Assembly: GCF_007990775.1 (NCBI RefSeq)
Contig: NZ_BJXB01000001.1
Location: 372,001-436,000, forward strand
Source: Deinococcus cellulosilyticus NBRC 106333 = KACC 11606
GTDB taxonomy: Bacteria > Deinococcota > Deinococci > Deinococcales > Deinococcaceae
Direction of reading: 5' to 3'
DNA length: 64,000 nucleotides
The notes under the pieces were generated by a model that saw only the letters and a list, made by a program, of their open reading frames with translations, had not been told where the DNA came from and made no database searches. Each line of letters starts with the position of its first letter. The stretch's first letter is position 1. Of the stretch, positions 1 through 8,783 are shown piece by piece. The position numbers and the translations under genes are program-made.

Positions 1-1
1 G

Positions 2-1545
2 CTGGAGGAAAAGCAACTCGGAAGCAGTGGGCTTGCAGCGAGGGTCGCAGCAGCAGGCGCAAGCCGCGTGAATGTCTTTCCAGGCAGTGCCTACACAGGC
101 ACCAGCAGGACGCTCTGCAGTGTGCCCATCTCAGGGGGAGCCACACCTGCGTATCTCATCAACCAGACCCAGAAACCCCAGATCTGGCCGACCTTCAGTG
201 CACAGGGAACCCTTCCGGTCCCCACGACGCCTGTGCTGGCCTCCTACTGCGACGATCAGGCAGGTCCGGTCCTGTCAGGAAGCACCCCACAGAACCAGCT
301 GGTGATTCAGGCCCTTCAGACGGGCAAGAGGCTGAGCGCTTTCAACAGCTTCAATGCGGGCACGTTCAGCCAGACGGGTGGGCAGTGGCGTTACACCCCG
401 ACTGTGGGGGCACCCTTCAAACCTGGTGAGGAGGTGGAGGTGACGGCTGTCGGGGGAAGTGCGGCCCTCTCGGCCACCCAGCGGTTCCGCATCACAGGCG
501 CAGCTGAGGGAGCCACGGGGTTCAATGCACCGACCACCATCACCACAGGAGACACCCCCTGGAGTGTGGCCCTGGGAGACCTGAATGGGGATGGAAGGCT
601 TGACATGATTCACCCTCACTATGGTGGATCTCGATGGGCATCCGGTTGGGCAATGGAGATGGGACTTTTCAGGCTGCCTCCGATGTGACCACCACCGCCA
701 ACCCCAGAACGGCGCTCCTCGGAGACATGAACGGGGATGGAAAACTGGACCTGGTCCTCACCTACACTGCCCTTCCTGGCAGTGTAGGTGTGTGGCTTGG
801 GAATGGGGATGGCACGTTCCAGACGCCCAGCGTGTACACAGCAGGCAATGGCACCTGGGGTGCGCGACTCGGTGACATCAACCTCGATGGGAAACTCGAT
901 GTGCTGGCCGCCAACCTGAGTGGAACGACGGTCAGCGTGTACCTGGGCAATGGGGACGGCACCCTGCAGTCCAGCGGCACCATCTCAGCCAACACCCCCA
1001 GTGGTGTGGCGCTCGGTGACCTCAACGGGGACAGAAAGCCAGATGCTGTGGTGCAGAGCTTCAGCACCGACACAGTGAGGGTGGCCCTGGGCAATGGGGA
1101 CGGCACCTTCCAGACCCCTGTGGCTTATGCGGTGGGGGATGGCCCCCGTTTTGTTGAGGTGGCAGACCTCAATGCCGACGGGAAACTGGATGTGGTGACG
1201 GACAACACCAACACCGGAGCCAATTCCATCAGTGTGCTGCTGGGCAATGGAGACGGCACCTTCCAGACCCAGACCACCTACGCCGCAGGAAGTGGAGCCA
1301 GATATCCTGTCCTGTGGGACGCCAACGGGGATGGCAAGATTGACCTGCTGGTGACCAACCTGAACGACAACACCGTCAGTTTCATGCTGGGCAACGGGGA
1401 CGGCACATTCCAGGTGCAGACCACATTTGCGGTGGGCACTTCTCCGCAATTCATTGCACTGGGCGATGTGAATGGGGACGGCAAGGTGGATGCGCTGGTG
1501 AGCAACTCTTCCAGCGACACCATCAGCATCCTGATCAAGAAATAA
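2..1545 (+). pseudogene. VCBS/FG-GAP repeat protein, 5' partial, with an apparent frameshift
   Basis: The reading frame is open from the window edge, so the true start lies outside; a GTG at 68 is the first start codon seen inside. The protein has an Ig-like stretch followed by about seven repeats with Ca-binding loops of the type DxNxDGxxD and the linker LGNGDGTFQ, typical of FG-GAP/VCBS beta-propeller surface proteins. Frame 2 carries the gene to about position 628 and then runs into unrelated sequence ending at 688, while the repeats resume in frame 1, visible from an ATG at 634 to the stop at 1545. Joining the frames near 625-631 restores a repeat of the correct length, so one base is missing (or two are extra). 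This is either a real disruption or a sequencing error. The ligand and partner are unknown. Confidence 0.75.
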
Positions 1546-1560
1546 GACCCTCAACAGGAA

Positions 1561-1597
1561 AACCCCCGCGCAGAAACGGCTGTGCGGGGGTTTTTCT
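1561..1597 (+). terminator. Rho-independent terminator of the VCBS-repeat gene
   Basis: A GC-rich hairpin with arms around CCCCCGC and GCGGGGG (1563-1590) is followed by a T-run at 1591-1595. It lies 15 bp after the stop codon and separates this gene from the convergent iron-transport operon. Confidence 0.85.
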
Positions 1598-1603
1598 TGT
1601 GTT

Positions 1604-2395
1604 TCAAAAAATCCGGGCAATGCCGTAGGGAATGATGTGGGGCTTCCCGGTGTCCGGGTCCTCAATGATGTGGGCTTTCAGACCAAAGACCTCCTGCAGC
1701 AGTTCATGGGTCATGATCTCTGCAGGCTCCCCCTGGGCAAACACCTTGCCCTCTTTCACCACCACCAGATGGGAGCTGTACCTCACCGCCTGATTGAGGT
1801 CATGCAAGACCATCAGAATGGTTTTCTTCTGGTCCTTGTTGAGGCGCTGGATCAGGTGCAGCACTTCAAGCTGGTGGCTGAGGTCCAGGTAGGTGGTGGG
1901 CTCGTCGAGCAACAGGAGGGGCGTACCCTGGGCAAGGCTCATGGCAATCCAGGCCCTCTGCCTCTGGCCCCCGGAAAGGTTTTCCAGCAGGGTTTTCGCG
2001 AAGATGGTCATCCCGGTCTGGGTCAGTGCCCATTGCACGAGGTCCTGGTCTTCTTTGCTTTTGCCCCCCAGAAGTTTCTGGTGGGGGTGACGCCCGAACC
2101 ACACCAGTTCCTCAACGGTCAATCCTTCCGGGGCAGAGGGGCTCTGGGGCAGGATGGCGAGCTTCTGGGCGACCTGTTTGGTGGGAAGACGGTGGATGTC
2201 CTTGCCGTCCAGCATCACACTCCCGCTGGAAGGGGGAAGCAGACGGGCGAGCGACTTCAGGAGCGTGCTCTTGCCACTGCCGTTCGGCCCGATCAGGCTG
2301 ATGATGCCGCCTGAGGTCAGGTCGATGGACATGTCTTCGATGATGGCCTTGCTGCCGTACGACAGGTGCAGGTTTCGGGTGCTGAGGTCGCTCAA
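1604..2395 (-). CDS. Iron-siderophore ABC transporter, ATP-binding protein (FecE/FepC type)
   Basis: 263 residues, the usual length for this family. It energises import of ferric siderophore or heme-like substrates at the cytoplasmic membrane. The Walker A motif GPNGSGKST, the signature LSGGQRQRAW and the Walker B stretch LLLLDEPTTYLD are all intact, followed by the switch histidine in MVLHDLNQAVRYS. It is the last gene of a minus-strand operon: permease, permease, binding protein, ATPase. It starts 48 bp after the binding-protein gene. The substrate cannot be read from the sequence, but the family and the shared operator with a second binding-protein gene at 7.1 kb point to iron. Confidence 0.9.
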   Translation of the reverse strand: MSDLSTRNLHLSYGSKAIIEDMSIDLTSGGIISLIGPNGSGKSTLLKSLARLLPPSSGSVMLDGKDIHRLPTKQVAQKLAILPQSPSAPEGLTVEELVWFGRHPHQKLLGGKSKEDQDLVQWALTQTGMTIFAKTLLENLSGGQRQRAWIAMSLAQGTPLLLLDEPTTYLDLSHQLEVLHLIQRLNKDQKKTILMVLHDLNQAVRYSSHLVVVKEGKVFAQGEPAEIMTHELLQEVFGLKAHIIEDPDTGKPHIIPYGIARIF

Positions 2396-2443
2396 GAGCT
2401 CGTTCCTTTACGGTCGCGGAGGGGGAAGTCTCCGGTGGGTCTT

Positions 2444-3331
2444 TTACTGGGCAAAGATGCGCTGGAGGTCGTCCAGAACCTTGTTTGCAGCCAGCATGCC
2501 AATGCCGAGGTACCAGTAGTCGTCATTGACTTCCTTTGCACGGCCATTTTTCACGGCGCTGAGGTTCTTCCACAGAGGGCTCTGCAGGTAGTCTTTCATG
2601 GGGGTGGCTTCACTGGGGCCGTAAGCACTGTAGAAAATGTAGCTGCCGTCCATCAGGGGAATGCTTTCCGGGGTGGCCACGTCCATGAAGCCTGCCTTGT
2701 TCTGGGATTTGGGCCTGGGCAGCTTCACATCTCTGAGGATGGTCCCGATGAAGTTGTCCTGCAGCATGATACGGGTCTGGCCAGGCACGAAGCGGATCAT
2801 GCTGATGGTGGTGTTCACGCGGGCTTTTTTCAGTTGCCCCTGGATTTTCAGGATGCGGTTGTTGTAGTTGTTCATCAGGAGCTGGTAGGCCTTGGTTTTG
2901 TTCAGGGCCTGTGCGTTCAGCTTGAGGTTGTCTTTCCAGACCACGCCCACGGCTTCAGCCATGACGGTGGGAGCGATTTTGGAAAGCTGGTTGTAGATGT
3001 TGCCGTGACGCAGTTTGCTGGACAGGATCAGGTCGGGTTTCAAAGCCAGGATCTTCTCCAGGTTGGGTTCTGCAATGGTCCCGACAGGGGTGATGCCCTC
3101 GGTGCGGTCTTTGAGGTAGGCCGGAAATCCGCCCACAGCCTGCACGGCCCCGACGGGTTTGACGCCGAGGGCCAGGGCACTGTCGAGTTCTCCGGTGTCC
3201 AGCACCACCAGACGTTTGATTTCTTTTGGAACGCAGGTTTCGCCCATGGCGTGCTGGATCAGGCGACCAGAGCAATTCTGGGCCTGGGCGGTGGCAAACA
3301 GAGACAGGGTGAGGATGAGGGGGTATTTCAT
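2444..3331 (-). CDS. Periplasmic siderophore-binding protein of the ABC transporter
   Basis: 295 residues; class III (FecB/FepB-like) substrate-binding protein. The start chosen is the ATG at 3331 because an AAGGAGA ribosome-binding site precedes it and the protein then begins with a signal peptide (MKYPLILTLSLFATAQA). A longer open frame upstream lacks these signals. No lipobox is visible, which suits a free periplasmic protein of a diderm. The segment PNLEKILALKPDLIL is typical of the family. It lies between the permease and ATPase genes and should deliver the ferric complex to them. It is paralogous to the protein encoded at 7087-7980. Confidence 0.88.
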   Translation of the reverse strand: MKYPLILTLSLFATAQAQNCSGRLIQHAMGETCVPKEIKRLVVLDTGELDSALALGVKPVGAVQAVGGFPAYLKDRTEGITPVGTIAEPNLEKILALKPDLILSSKLRHGNIYNQLSKIAPTVMAEAVGVVWKDNLKLNAQALNKTKAYQLLMNNYNNRILKIQGQLKKARVNTTISMIRFVPGQTRIMLQDNFIGTILRDVKLPRPKSQNKAGFMDVATPESIPLMDGSYIFYSAYGPSEATPMKDYLQSPLWKNLSAVKNGRAKEVNDDYWYLGIGMLAANKVLDDLQRIFAQ

Positions 3332-3353
3332 GGGGGTTCTCCTTGAAGCTTTT

Positions 3354-4334
3354 TCAGCGGTTCTTTTTGAGCAGGTACAGGAAGTATGGGGCACCGAGCA
3401 GCGTGGTGAGCAGCCCGGCAGGGATCTCAATGGGGGGGAGGATGCTGCGGCCCAGCGTGTCTGCACCAATCACCAGCAGGGCACCCACCAGCATGCTCAC
3501 CGGGAGGGAATTCTGGTGCTGGGGGCCCACCATCAGGCGGGCCATGTGGGGAGCAATCAGGCCCACAAAGCCCAGCAGACCCGCTCCGGTCACGGCAGCA
3601 GCAGCGAGGCCCACCGCCAGGGTGAGCAGAATGGCCCGCATGCGTTCCAGACGCACCCCCAGGCTCACGGCACTGGCATCTCCCAGGCTGAGCAGGTTGG
3701 CGTAACGGCTCAGGATCAGGCTGAGGGGCAAGAGCAGGGCAGCCCAGGGCAGCAGGCGGTACACCCGGGTGTAGTCTGCGGCGTAAATGGTGCCACTCAG
3801 GAAGGAGAGGGCCTGGGCAATGCCATCTGGTGCACGGACCAGAATCAGTTGTTCCACACTCCCAAGGGCAGCCCCTACCGCAATCCCCACCAGGGCAAGG
3901 CGTGCCGGGCTGACCTGTCCATTCATGCGGGAAAGCAGATAGGTGCAGGCAAAACCCACCCATGCGCCAAGAAAGGCCCCCCAGGGCAGAAGCCAGGAGG
4001 GGGAGGCCGGAATCACCAGCAGCACCAGCACGGCAGCCAGTGCAGCACCTGCATTCACCCCGATCACATCAGGGGCCGCCAGAGGGTTGCGCACCACCCC
4101 TTGCAGGATCACACCAGATGCAGCGAACATCGCTCCAGTCAGGGCAGCAGTGAGGATGCGGGGGAGCCGGAGTTCCAGCACAATGCGGCTGTAGAGTTCT
4201 TCTGCTTTGCCGGTGAAACTGTTCACGACTTCCATGGCGGGGATGTGCACGGTGCCCATGCCCAGGGCGAGCACACTGAGCAGCAGGGTGAAAGCCAGCA
4301 GGATGAGCAGGTAGAGGGTGGTGCGGGCAGTCAT
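3354..4334 (-). CDS. FecCD-family permease (second permease of the operon)
   Basis: 326 residues, highly hydrophobic, with roughly nine to ten membrane segments as in BtuC/FecCD permeases. The family motifs GVILQGVVRNPLAAPDVIGV and GFVGLIAPHMARLMVGP (ATPase-coupling region) are visible. It forms the membrane channel, probably as a heterodimer with the permease encoded just upstream, 9 bp away. The gene is followed after 22 bp by the binding-protein gene. Codon use and orientation match the rest of the operon. Confidence 0.9.
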   Translation of the reverse strand: MTARTTLYLLILLAFTLLLSVLALGMGTVHIPAMEVVNSFTGKAEELYSRIVLELRLPRILTAALTGAMFAASGVILQGVVRNPLAAPDVIGVNAGAALAAVLVLLVIPASPSWLLPWGAFLGAWVGFACTYLLSRMNGQVSPARLALVGIAVGAALGSVEQLILVRAPDGIAQALSFLSGTIYAADYTRVYRLLPWAALLLPLSLILSRYANLLSLGDASAVSLGVRLERMRAILLTLAVGLAAAAVTGAGLLGFVGLIAPHMARLMVGPQHQNSLPVSMLVGALLVIGADTLGRSILPPIEIPAGLLTTLLGAPYFLYLLKKNR

Positions 4335-4343
4335 GCAGTCACC

Positions 4344-5336
4344 TCAGGACATCTTGCGCACATTGCGTGCCAGATAAATGAAAAACGGGGCTCCGATGGC
4401 AGAGATCAGGATGCCCACCGGGGTTTCGGCAGGGAAGTCAATCAGTCGTGCGGCCACATCGGCGATGGTCACCAGGCTCGCTCCGAGCAGGGCACAGATG
4501 GGGATCACCATCTGGTGGTTCACGCCCACCAGTTTGCGGGTGATGTGCGGGACCATCAGGCCCACAAAGGCCACAGGACCCACCACACTCACGGCACTGG
4601 CAGCCAGCAGCACGGCCAGCAAGGTCAGCATGAGCTGGTTCAGGCGCGTCTTGATGCCCAGACTGGTGGACAGTTCATCTCCAAGGGCCAGCAGGTTCAG
4701 GCGTCCAGAGTAGATCAGGGCCAGGATCACCCCGGCGACCACCCAGGGCCACAGCAGGTGAAAATGGTCCCAGGTGCGCCCGGCCACGCTTCCAGCCAGA
4801 CTGAACAGCACCCCCTGTGCCCGCTGCTCAAAAAGAATCTTCAGGGCACTGGCCGCAGAACTGAACAGGGCACTCGCGGCCACACCTGCAAGGGCCAGTT
4901 TCAGAGGGGAAAAACCCACACTGGAGGTCATACCGAAGACCAGCAGCGCTGCTCCCACCCCTCCCACAAATGCAGCAGGAACATACAGAAATCCGGGCAG
5001 GGTGGGGAAGAAGACCACCAGCAAGAGCAGGGCAAGTGCGGCACCTGCATTCACCCCCAGCAGTCCTGGACTGGCCAGTGGATTGCGGGTCACCACCTGC
5101 ATGATCGCTCCAGAGATCGCCAGGGCAGCACCTGCCAGCATGCCCACCAGGGCTCTGGGAAGGCGGATGGTGTGCACGATCAGGCTGTTTTGCTCATCTG
5201 AGGGGTGAAAGGTCAGGGACCACACCTCTAAGAGAGGGATGCGGGCCGCTCCAATGCTGATGGAAAGGGCAAAGCAGAAGGCCAGCAACAGCAGGCTGAG
5301 GATCAGCATCAGGGGAAAGCGGGTGGTCTCTGTCAT
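4344..5336 (-). CDS. FecCD-family permease (first gene of the siderophore operon)
   Basis: 330 residues when started at the ATG at 5336. A longer frame to 5399 would run through the promoter, so the internal ATG is preferred. The family motifs SGAIMQVVTRNPLASPGLLG and GPVAFVGLMVPHITRKLVG are present. It is the promoter-proximal gene. Upstream on the minus strand are a -35 TTGACA, a 17-bp spacer and a -10 TAGACT, followed by an operator-like palindrome in the leader. No strong ribosome-binding site precedes the ATG. It probably pairs with the adjacent permease to import ferric siderophore. Confidence 0.88.
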   Translation of the reverse strand: MTETTRFPLMLILSLLLLAFCFALSISIGAARIPLLEVWSLTFHPSDEQNSLIVHTIRLPRALVGMLAGAALAISGAIMQVVTRNPLASPGLLGVNAGAALALLLLVVFFPTLPGFLYVPAAFVGGVGAALLVFGMTSSVGFSPLKLALAGVAASALFSSAASALKILFEQRAQGVLFSLAGSVAGRTWDHFHLLWPWVVAGVILALIYSGRLNLLALGDELSTSLGIKTRLNQLMLTLLAVLLAASAVSVVGPVAFVGLMVPHITRKLVGVNHQMVIPICALLGASLVTIADVAARLIDFPAETPVGILISAIGAPFFIYLARNVRKMS

Positions 5337-5342
5337 GGCAAT

Positions 5343-5399
5343 AAATCCGAGTGGAATACTCAACTTACCGAGTCTAAAAGTTTGACCAGAGCCTGTCAA
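5343..5399 (-). promoter_or_regulatory. Promoter and putative iron operator of the siderophore ABC operon
   Basis: On the minus strand TTGACA (5394-5399), a 17-bp spacer and TAGACT (5371-5376) form a near-consensus promoter. Downstream, at 5343-5358, lies TATTCC-ACTC-GGATTT, an imperfect inverted repeat with the same ACTC centre as the element upstream of the second siderophore-binding gene (7056-7071). A metal-responsive repressor of Fur or DtxR type is the natural candidate, but neither known consensus is matched closely. Confidence 0.6.
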
Positions 5400-5550
5400 G
5401 TTTTTTGTTGCAGGTGCAATGATTTTGTAAAGTTTCGGGTCCCTGGGCCTGCAGTCAGGCAGGGTGGTTTCCAGAACTGGGGCTTATTCAAACCTTCATG
5501 TTGCTGCCCGATCACACCCCCTGTTCTGCAAAAAAGTCATCATGGTTTCC

Positions 5551-6063
5551 ATGAAACTTTTCAATCGCTCAACCCTTTTTTCAACTTTGTTGATCGGTGG
5601 TTCCCTGCTGCTCTCACAGGGGCAGGCCACAGCTTTCCCCCTCAGCCAGGTGATGAAAACAGGAAAAGTGCCTTATACAGCAGTGCATGCAGACTGGGCT
5701 GGATTCACCTTTGCCAATCGGGCCTTCCATGTGGATTTTCGGTCCCACTACCAGAACGGCAAACTCAATGAAATGCTCTTTTATTTTGCAGACCGCAACC
5801 TCACAGATCAGGAGGCCCACAAGATCGCTGCGCTGGCTGGTCATGTGGCCCTGAATTGCTACAACCTGCTTCCCGAACGCAGAGCAAGCATCCAGAGCTG
5901 GGTGTCCACCTGGCTCATCCAGAATGACAGTACACGGGAACGCACCTTTGGACCGCTGCTGGTCAACATGCAGCACACATCCAATGGCGATGTGCTGATG
6001 TGGTTCACCCGCACAGGGATTCCGGGCAAGGCTCCCTGGATCAACCACTGCATCAACAGATGA
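5551..6063 (+). CDS. Secreted hypothetical protein
   Basis: 170 residues. The ATG at 5551 begins a clear signal peptide (MKLFNRSTLFSTLLIGGSLLLSQGQATA); an ATG nine bases upstream (5542) is possible. No strong ribosome-binding site is visible for either. The mature part is mixed alpha/beta in character with two cysteines (in LNCYN and NHCINR) that could form a disulphide. I recognise no family. The stop codon overlaps the start of the following M15 peptidase gene as ATGA, so the two are probably translationally coupled and may work together at the cell wall. Confidence 0.6.
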   Translation: MKLFNRSTLFSTLLIGGSLLLSQGQATAFPLSQVMKTGKVPYTAVHADWAGFTFANRAFHVDFRSHYQNGKLNEMLFYFADRNLTDQEAHKIAALAGHVALNCYNLLPERRASIQSWVSTWLIQNDSTRERTFGPLLVNMQHTSNGDVLMWFTRTGIPGKAPWINHCINR

Positions 6064-6851
6064 ACCTCCGACGGACCTTGCTGGTCTCCCTGATGCTGGG
6101 TTTTCATGTGCAAGGGATGCAGAAATCTCCTGGAGAAAAGGAGCTTCAGCAGGGACTGGAGCGCCTTCAGCAAGCCTACCCGCAGGCCATCAAAAGCTGG
6201 ACGCTGGAGGAGGTCCACTGGAAGGATGGCACGGTTTTGCCGGTGAAGGTTCGCACCAGAGCGGGCACCTACAGCTGGATGCTGGATCACGCAGACCTGC
6301 GGGATCAAGTGTCCCAGCCGTATCCGACCTGCCTGCCCCTGAGCACCCCTGTTTACCTTTCAGACCCTGGGCGGGTGCGCAGTGAGGTGTTTTTCAAGAA
6401 ACTGTACGGTCAGACCCCTCAGGAGGTGGAGTCCAATCTTGTTCCCGTGAAATGGCTGGGTGGAACAGTGAAGTTTCAGGGCCTGCATGGTGCGGCTGCA
6501 GCCCTCAGGCGGGTGGAGCAGGCCTTGCAGAAAAATCCGGAGCTGCAGAAATATGTCACACCACACCAGGGCACGTATCTGTGGAGGAAGGTGGCAGGAA
6601 CCGAACGCCTTTCCATGCACAGTTTTGGCATTGCCATTGACCTGAATGGAAAACACTCCAATTACTGGAAATACCACAAATACCAGGAAGGGCAAAAAGG
6701 CATTGTTTACCGCAACCAGATTCCCGAGAAACTGGTGTTTCTGTTTGAACGTGAAGGCTTTGTGTGGGGTGGACGCTGGTACCATTTTGACACCATGCAC
6801 TTTGAATACCGTCCCGAAATGATCGACCCTTCAAAGTGTCCGATCCAGTGA
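6060..6851 (+). CDS. M15-family peptidase (VanY / D-Ala-D-Ala or endolysin-type carboxypeptidase)
   Basis: 263 residues. The start at 6060 overlaps the previous stop (ATGA). The C-terminal half carries the zinc-peptidase pattern SMHSFGIAIDLN (His187, Asp194) and DTMHFEYRPE (His247), which are the expected zinc ligands of the M15 family. These enzymes cleave peptide cross-links or stem peptides of peptidoglycan. The N terminus is hydrophobic (MNLRRTLLVSLMLGFHVQG) and may be a signal sequence. The first half has no domain that I recognise. The overlapping secreted protein may modulate it. Confidence 0.8.
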   Translation: MNLRRTLLVSLMLGFHVQGMQKSPGEKELQQGLERLQQAYPQAIKSWTLEEVHWKDGTVLPVKVRTRAGTYSWMLDHADLRDQVSQPYPTCLPLSTPVYLSDPGRVRSEVFFKKLYGQTPQEVESNLVPVKWLGGTVKFQGLHGAAAALRRVEQALQKNPELQKYVTPHQGTYLWRKVAGTERLSMHSFGIAIDLNGKHSNYWKYHKYQEGQKGIVYRNQIPEKLVFLFEREGFVWGGRWYHFDTMHFEYRPEMIDPSKCPIQ

Positions 6852-7017
6852 GGTGCCCTCTGGGGTTTGAGGGGAAGGCCCACTGCAAGGTGGGTCTCAA
6901 AAGATGCTGCCGAGTTGGGAGAGCGAATCAGAAGGACCGTTGATTTGTGTACAGCTTCTTTTGGTGGGGACCAAACGCTTCAGCCTGGTGCTCTTGCTGT
7001 CCATGAAGGCCTGTCCC

Positions 7018-7080
7018 TTGCCTTCCTGAACCAGACCTGATACCCTAAAACCGACTAATCCACTCGGATTAATAGAGGAG
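7018..7080 (+). promoter_or_regulatory. Promoter, iron operator and RBS of the second siderophore-binding protein
   Basis: A candidate promoter is TTGCCT (7018-7023), 17 bp, TACCCT (7041-7046). Ten bases downstream is the perfect inverted repeat TAATCC-ACTC-GGATTA (7056-7071). The same half-site and ACTC centre occur in the leader of the siderophore ABC operon at 5343-5358. AGAGGAG at 7074-7080 is the ribosome-binding site for the ATG at 7087. Confidence 0.6.
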
Positions 7081-7086
7081 TTTGAG

Positions 7087-7980
7087 ATGAAAGAACTTCC
7101 CCTGACCGTCCTGCTTGCCCTGTCCAGTGCACAGGCTGTCACCATCACCCACGATCTGGGCAAGACGGAACTCAGCAAAACCCCGAAACGCATTATTACC
7201 CTGGAACACAGCTTCACAGATGCGCTGGTGCAACTTGGCGTGAAACCCATTGGTGTTGCACAGGACGGTGGCAAAAACCTGGCCTACCTGGATGCTTTCC
7301 TGAAAAACGTGGCCCCGGTCGGCACCCGCGCCCAGCCCAGCCTGGAAAAAATCCTGGCTTTAAAGCCCGACCTGATCATCGCAGACACCGAGCGGCACAA
7401 GAACATCTATGCCCAGCTTTCCAGAATTGCTCCAACCATCTCCCTGAATTCCTTCCGTGGGGATTACCCCGACATGCTGAGTCAGTTCAGGACCATTGCA
7501 CAGGCCCTGGGCAGGGAGCAGAAAGCCCAGACCCTTCTGGACGACCACAACCGCATGTTGAACAAGGCAAAAGCCTACACCCGTTCCAAAGCTGGACCCC
7601 TGATGGTGATGGTGCTCTCCAGTCAGGCAGGTGCCACTGTGCACTCCACAGAAAGCTTCATTGGCAGCCTGTTCCAGAAAATGGGCCGCACCAATCCCGT
7701 GAGACCCCAGAACGGCGAAATCCAGTACACCATCACCCTGGAAAACATCGTGGCCCAGAACCCTGCCACCATCGTGCTGCTGAAAAACGAGGGAGAGGCC
7801 ACCCCACTGGACAGCTGGAAAAAAGATCCCCTCTGGAACAGCCTGTCTGCTGTGAAAAACAACAGGGTCTACATCTTTGACCGTGACCTGTGGTCCAAAG
7901 CCCGTGGCCTCAAAGGCATGAACCTGATCTTCTCGCAGATGATCTCAAGCGGTGTGCTTGCAGACCGTCCCGCAAAATAA
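7087..7980 (+). CDS. Siderophore-binding protein of an ABC transporter (orphan)
   Basis: 297 residues; class III periplasmic binding protein. It has a short signal peptide (MKELPLTVLLALSSAQA) and the family segment PSLEKILALKPDLII. It resembles the binding protein at 2444-3331, sharing the ending pattern DPLWNSLSAVKNNRV. No permease or ATPase genes accompany it, so it may feed the transporter at 1.6-5.3 kb with a second siderophore. It is preceded by the same type of operator as that operon. A 45-residue membrane protein follows 22 bp downstream in the same transcript. Confidence 0.85.
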   Translation: MKELPLTVLLALSSAQAVTITHDLGKTELSKTPKRIITLEHSFTDALVQLGVKPIGVAQDGGKNLAYLDAFLKNVAPVGTRAQPSLEKILALKPDLIIADTERHKNIYAQLSRIAPTISLNSFRGDYPDMLSQFRTIAQALGREQKAQTLLDDHNRMLNKAKAYTRSKAGPLMVMVLSSQAGATVHSTESFIGSLFQKMGRTNPVRPQNGEIQYTITLENIVAQNPATIVLLKNEGEATPLDSWKKDPLWNSLSAVKNNRVYIFDRDLWSKARGLKGMNLIFSQMISSGVLADRPAK

Positions 7981-8002
7981 CACATTCAGACAGGAGGAAA
8001 CC

Positions 8003-8140
8003 ATGCAGAACCCATCCACCCAGACCCGACAGAACGCCCACCCCATGAGGTGGCAGAAGGTGAACCCCTACCTGGGTTCTCTGGTGTTTCTGGCCTCCCT
8101 GCTCACGGTGGCGTTCTCCTTTCTGGCACTGTTCCGTTAG
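8003..8140 (+). CDS. Small single-pass membrane protein, co-transcribed with an iron-uptake gene
   Basis: 45 residues. The ATG at 8003 is preceded by a strong AGGAGG site at 7992-7997, so translation is likely. The N-terminal 23 residues are polar; the rest is one hydrophobic helix (YLGSLVFLASLLTVAFSFLAL) ending in R. It lies between the siderophore-binding gene and a strong terminator. I recognise no family. Position suggests an iron-responsive accessory or membrane partner. Confidence 0.65.
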   Translation: MQNPSTQTRQNAHPMRWQKVNPYLGSLVFLASLLTVAFSFLALFR

Positions 8141-8160
8141 ACCCAGCCAGGATGAAACAG

Positions 8161-8190
8161 AAAGAGCGGAGATGCATCCGCTCTTTTGTT
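8161..8190. terminator. Terminator between convergent genes
   Basis: AAAGAGCGGA and TCCGCTCTTT are perfect 10-bp arms around a 6-base loop, followed by a T-rich tract on the plus strand. It ends the siderophore-binding/small-protein transcript; on the minus strand it could also serve the gene ending at 8208. Confidence 0.85.
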
Positions 8191-8207
8191 CTTGTGGGAC
8201 GTGTTTT

Positions 8208-8591
8208 TCACCTGTCGGATGAGATGAGCAGGTTCCAGGCGTCGGAGATCAGTTCAGCCACCCCACGGAGCCCCAGTTGCTGAACCGGAGGTGGAACCTG
8301 CTGACCACTCTGTTGTTCCAGCAGCCACAGGGCCCCTTCCACACATTCCAGCGCCTGATTGCGGTGCAGGTCCAGTTGGTGCAGATCGGTTTCGGTGAGA
8401 TACAGGGGTTTCTGGGTGAAGTTCAGAGGTGCTGAACGCACGAGGGGAAAGATGTGGTGGTGTGCTCTGTGAAGTGCCTGCAGAAGCGTCTTGTGGTCTT
8501 CTGGTGTGCTCCCCAGCTGAAGCAGAAAGTGGGCTGCCTGCAACTGGTAGCACAGGGCGTCTTTGCGGTCTTCGCCCAGCTGTGTTGCCAT
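8208..8591 (-). CDS. Conserved-looking hypothetical protein
   Basis: 127 residues, largely helical, rich in Leu, Gln and His (for example HRAHHHIFPLV), with no signal peptide or membrane segment. It starts at the ATG at 8591. An upstream ATG in another frame overlaps a GGAG that may act as the ribosome-binding site. A 5-4-5 palindrome TGACA-CAAC-TGTCA at 8626-8639 sits in the likely promoter region. I do not recognise the family; a helical-bundle sensor or regulator-like fold is a guess. Confidence 0.5.
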   Translation of the reverse strand: MATQLGEDRKDALCYQLQAAHFLLQLGSTPEDHKTLLQALHRAHHHIFPLVRSAPLNFTQKPLYLTETDLHQLDLHRNQALECVEGALWLLEQQSGQQVPPPVQQLGLRGVAELISDAWNLLISSDR

Positions 8592-8783
8592 GACTCCATG
8601 CTAGCGATTTCGCCTTACAATTCACTGACACAACTGTCATTGAGGGTGAGAAAGGAACAGTGAAGTGCCCCGGATTTTGGATGGCCCGAGTTTGTGCTGT
8701 CTGAGACTTCTTTTCAGCTCCCATTCAATGCCGGGCAAGCCGCTTGAACCGGGTCTGTTTTTTCAGGTTTGCACTGCCCCTCT

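Noticed and set aside
3159..5201. A 680-residue open frame on the plus strand
   Set aside because: It lies entirely opposite the iron permease and binding-protein genes, is extremely rich in Gln, His and Gly, and has no ribosome-binding site or family match; it mirrors the codon bias of the real minus-strand genes.
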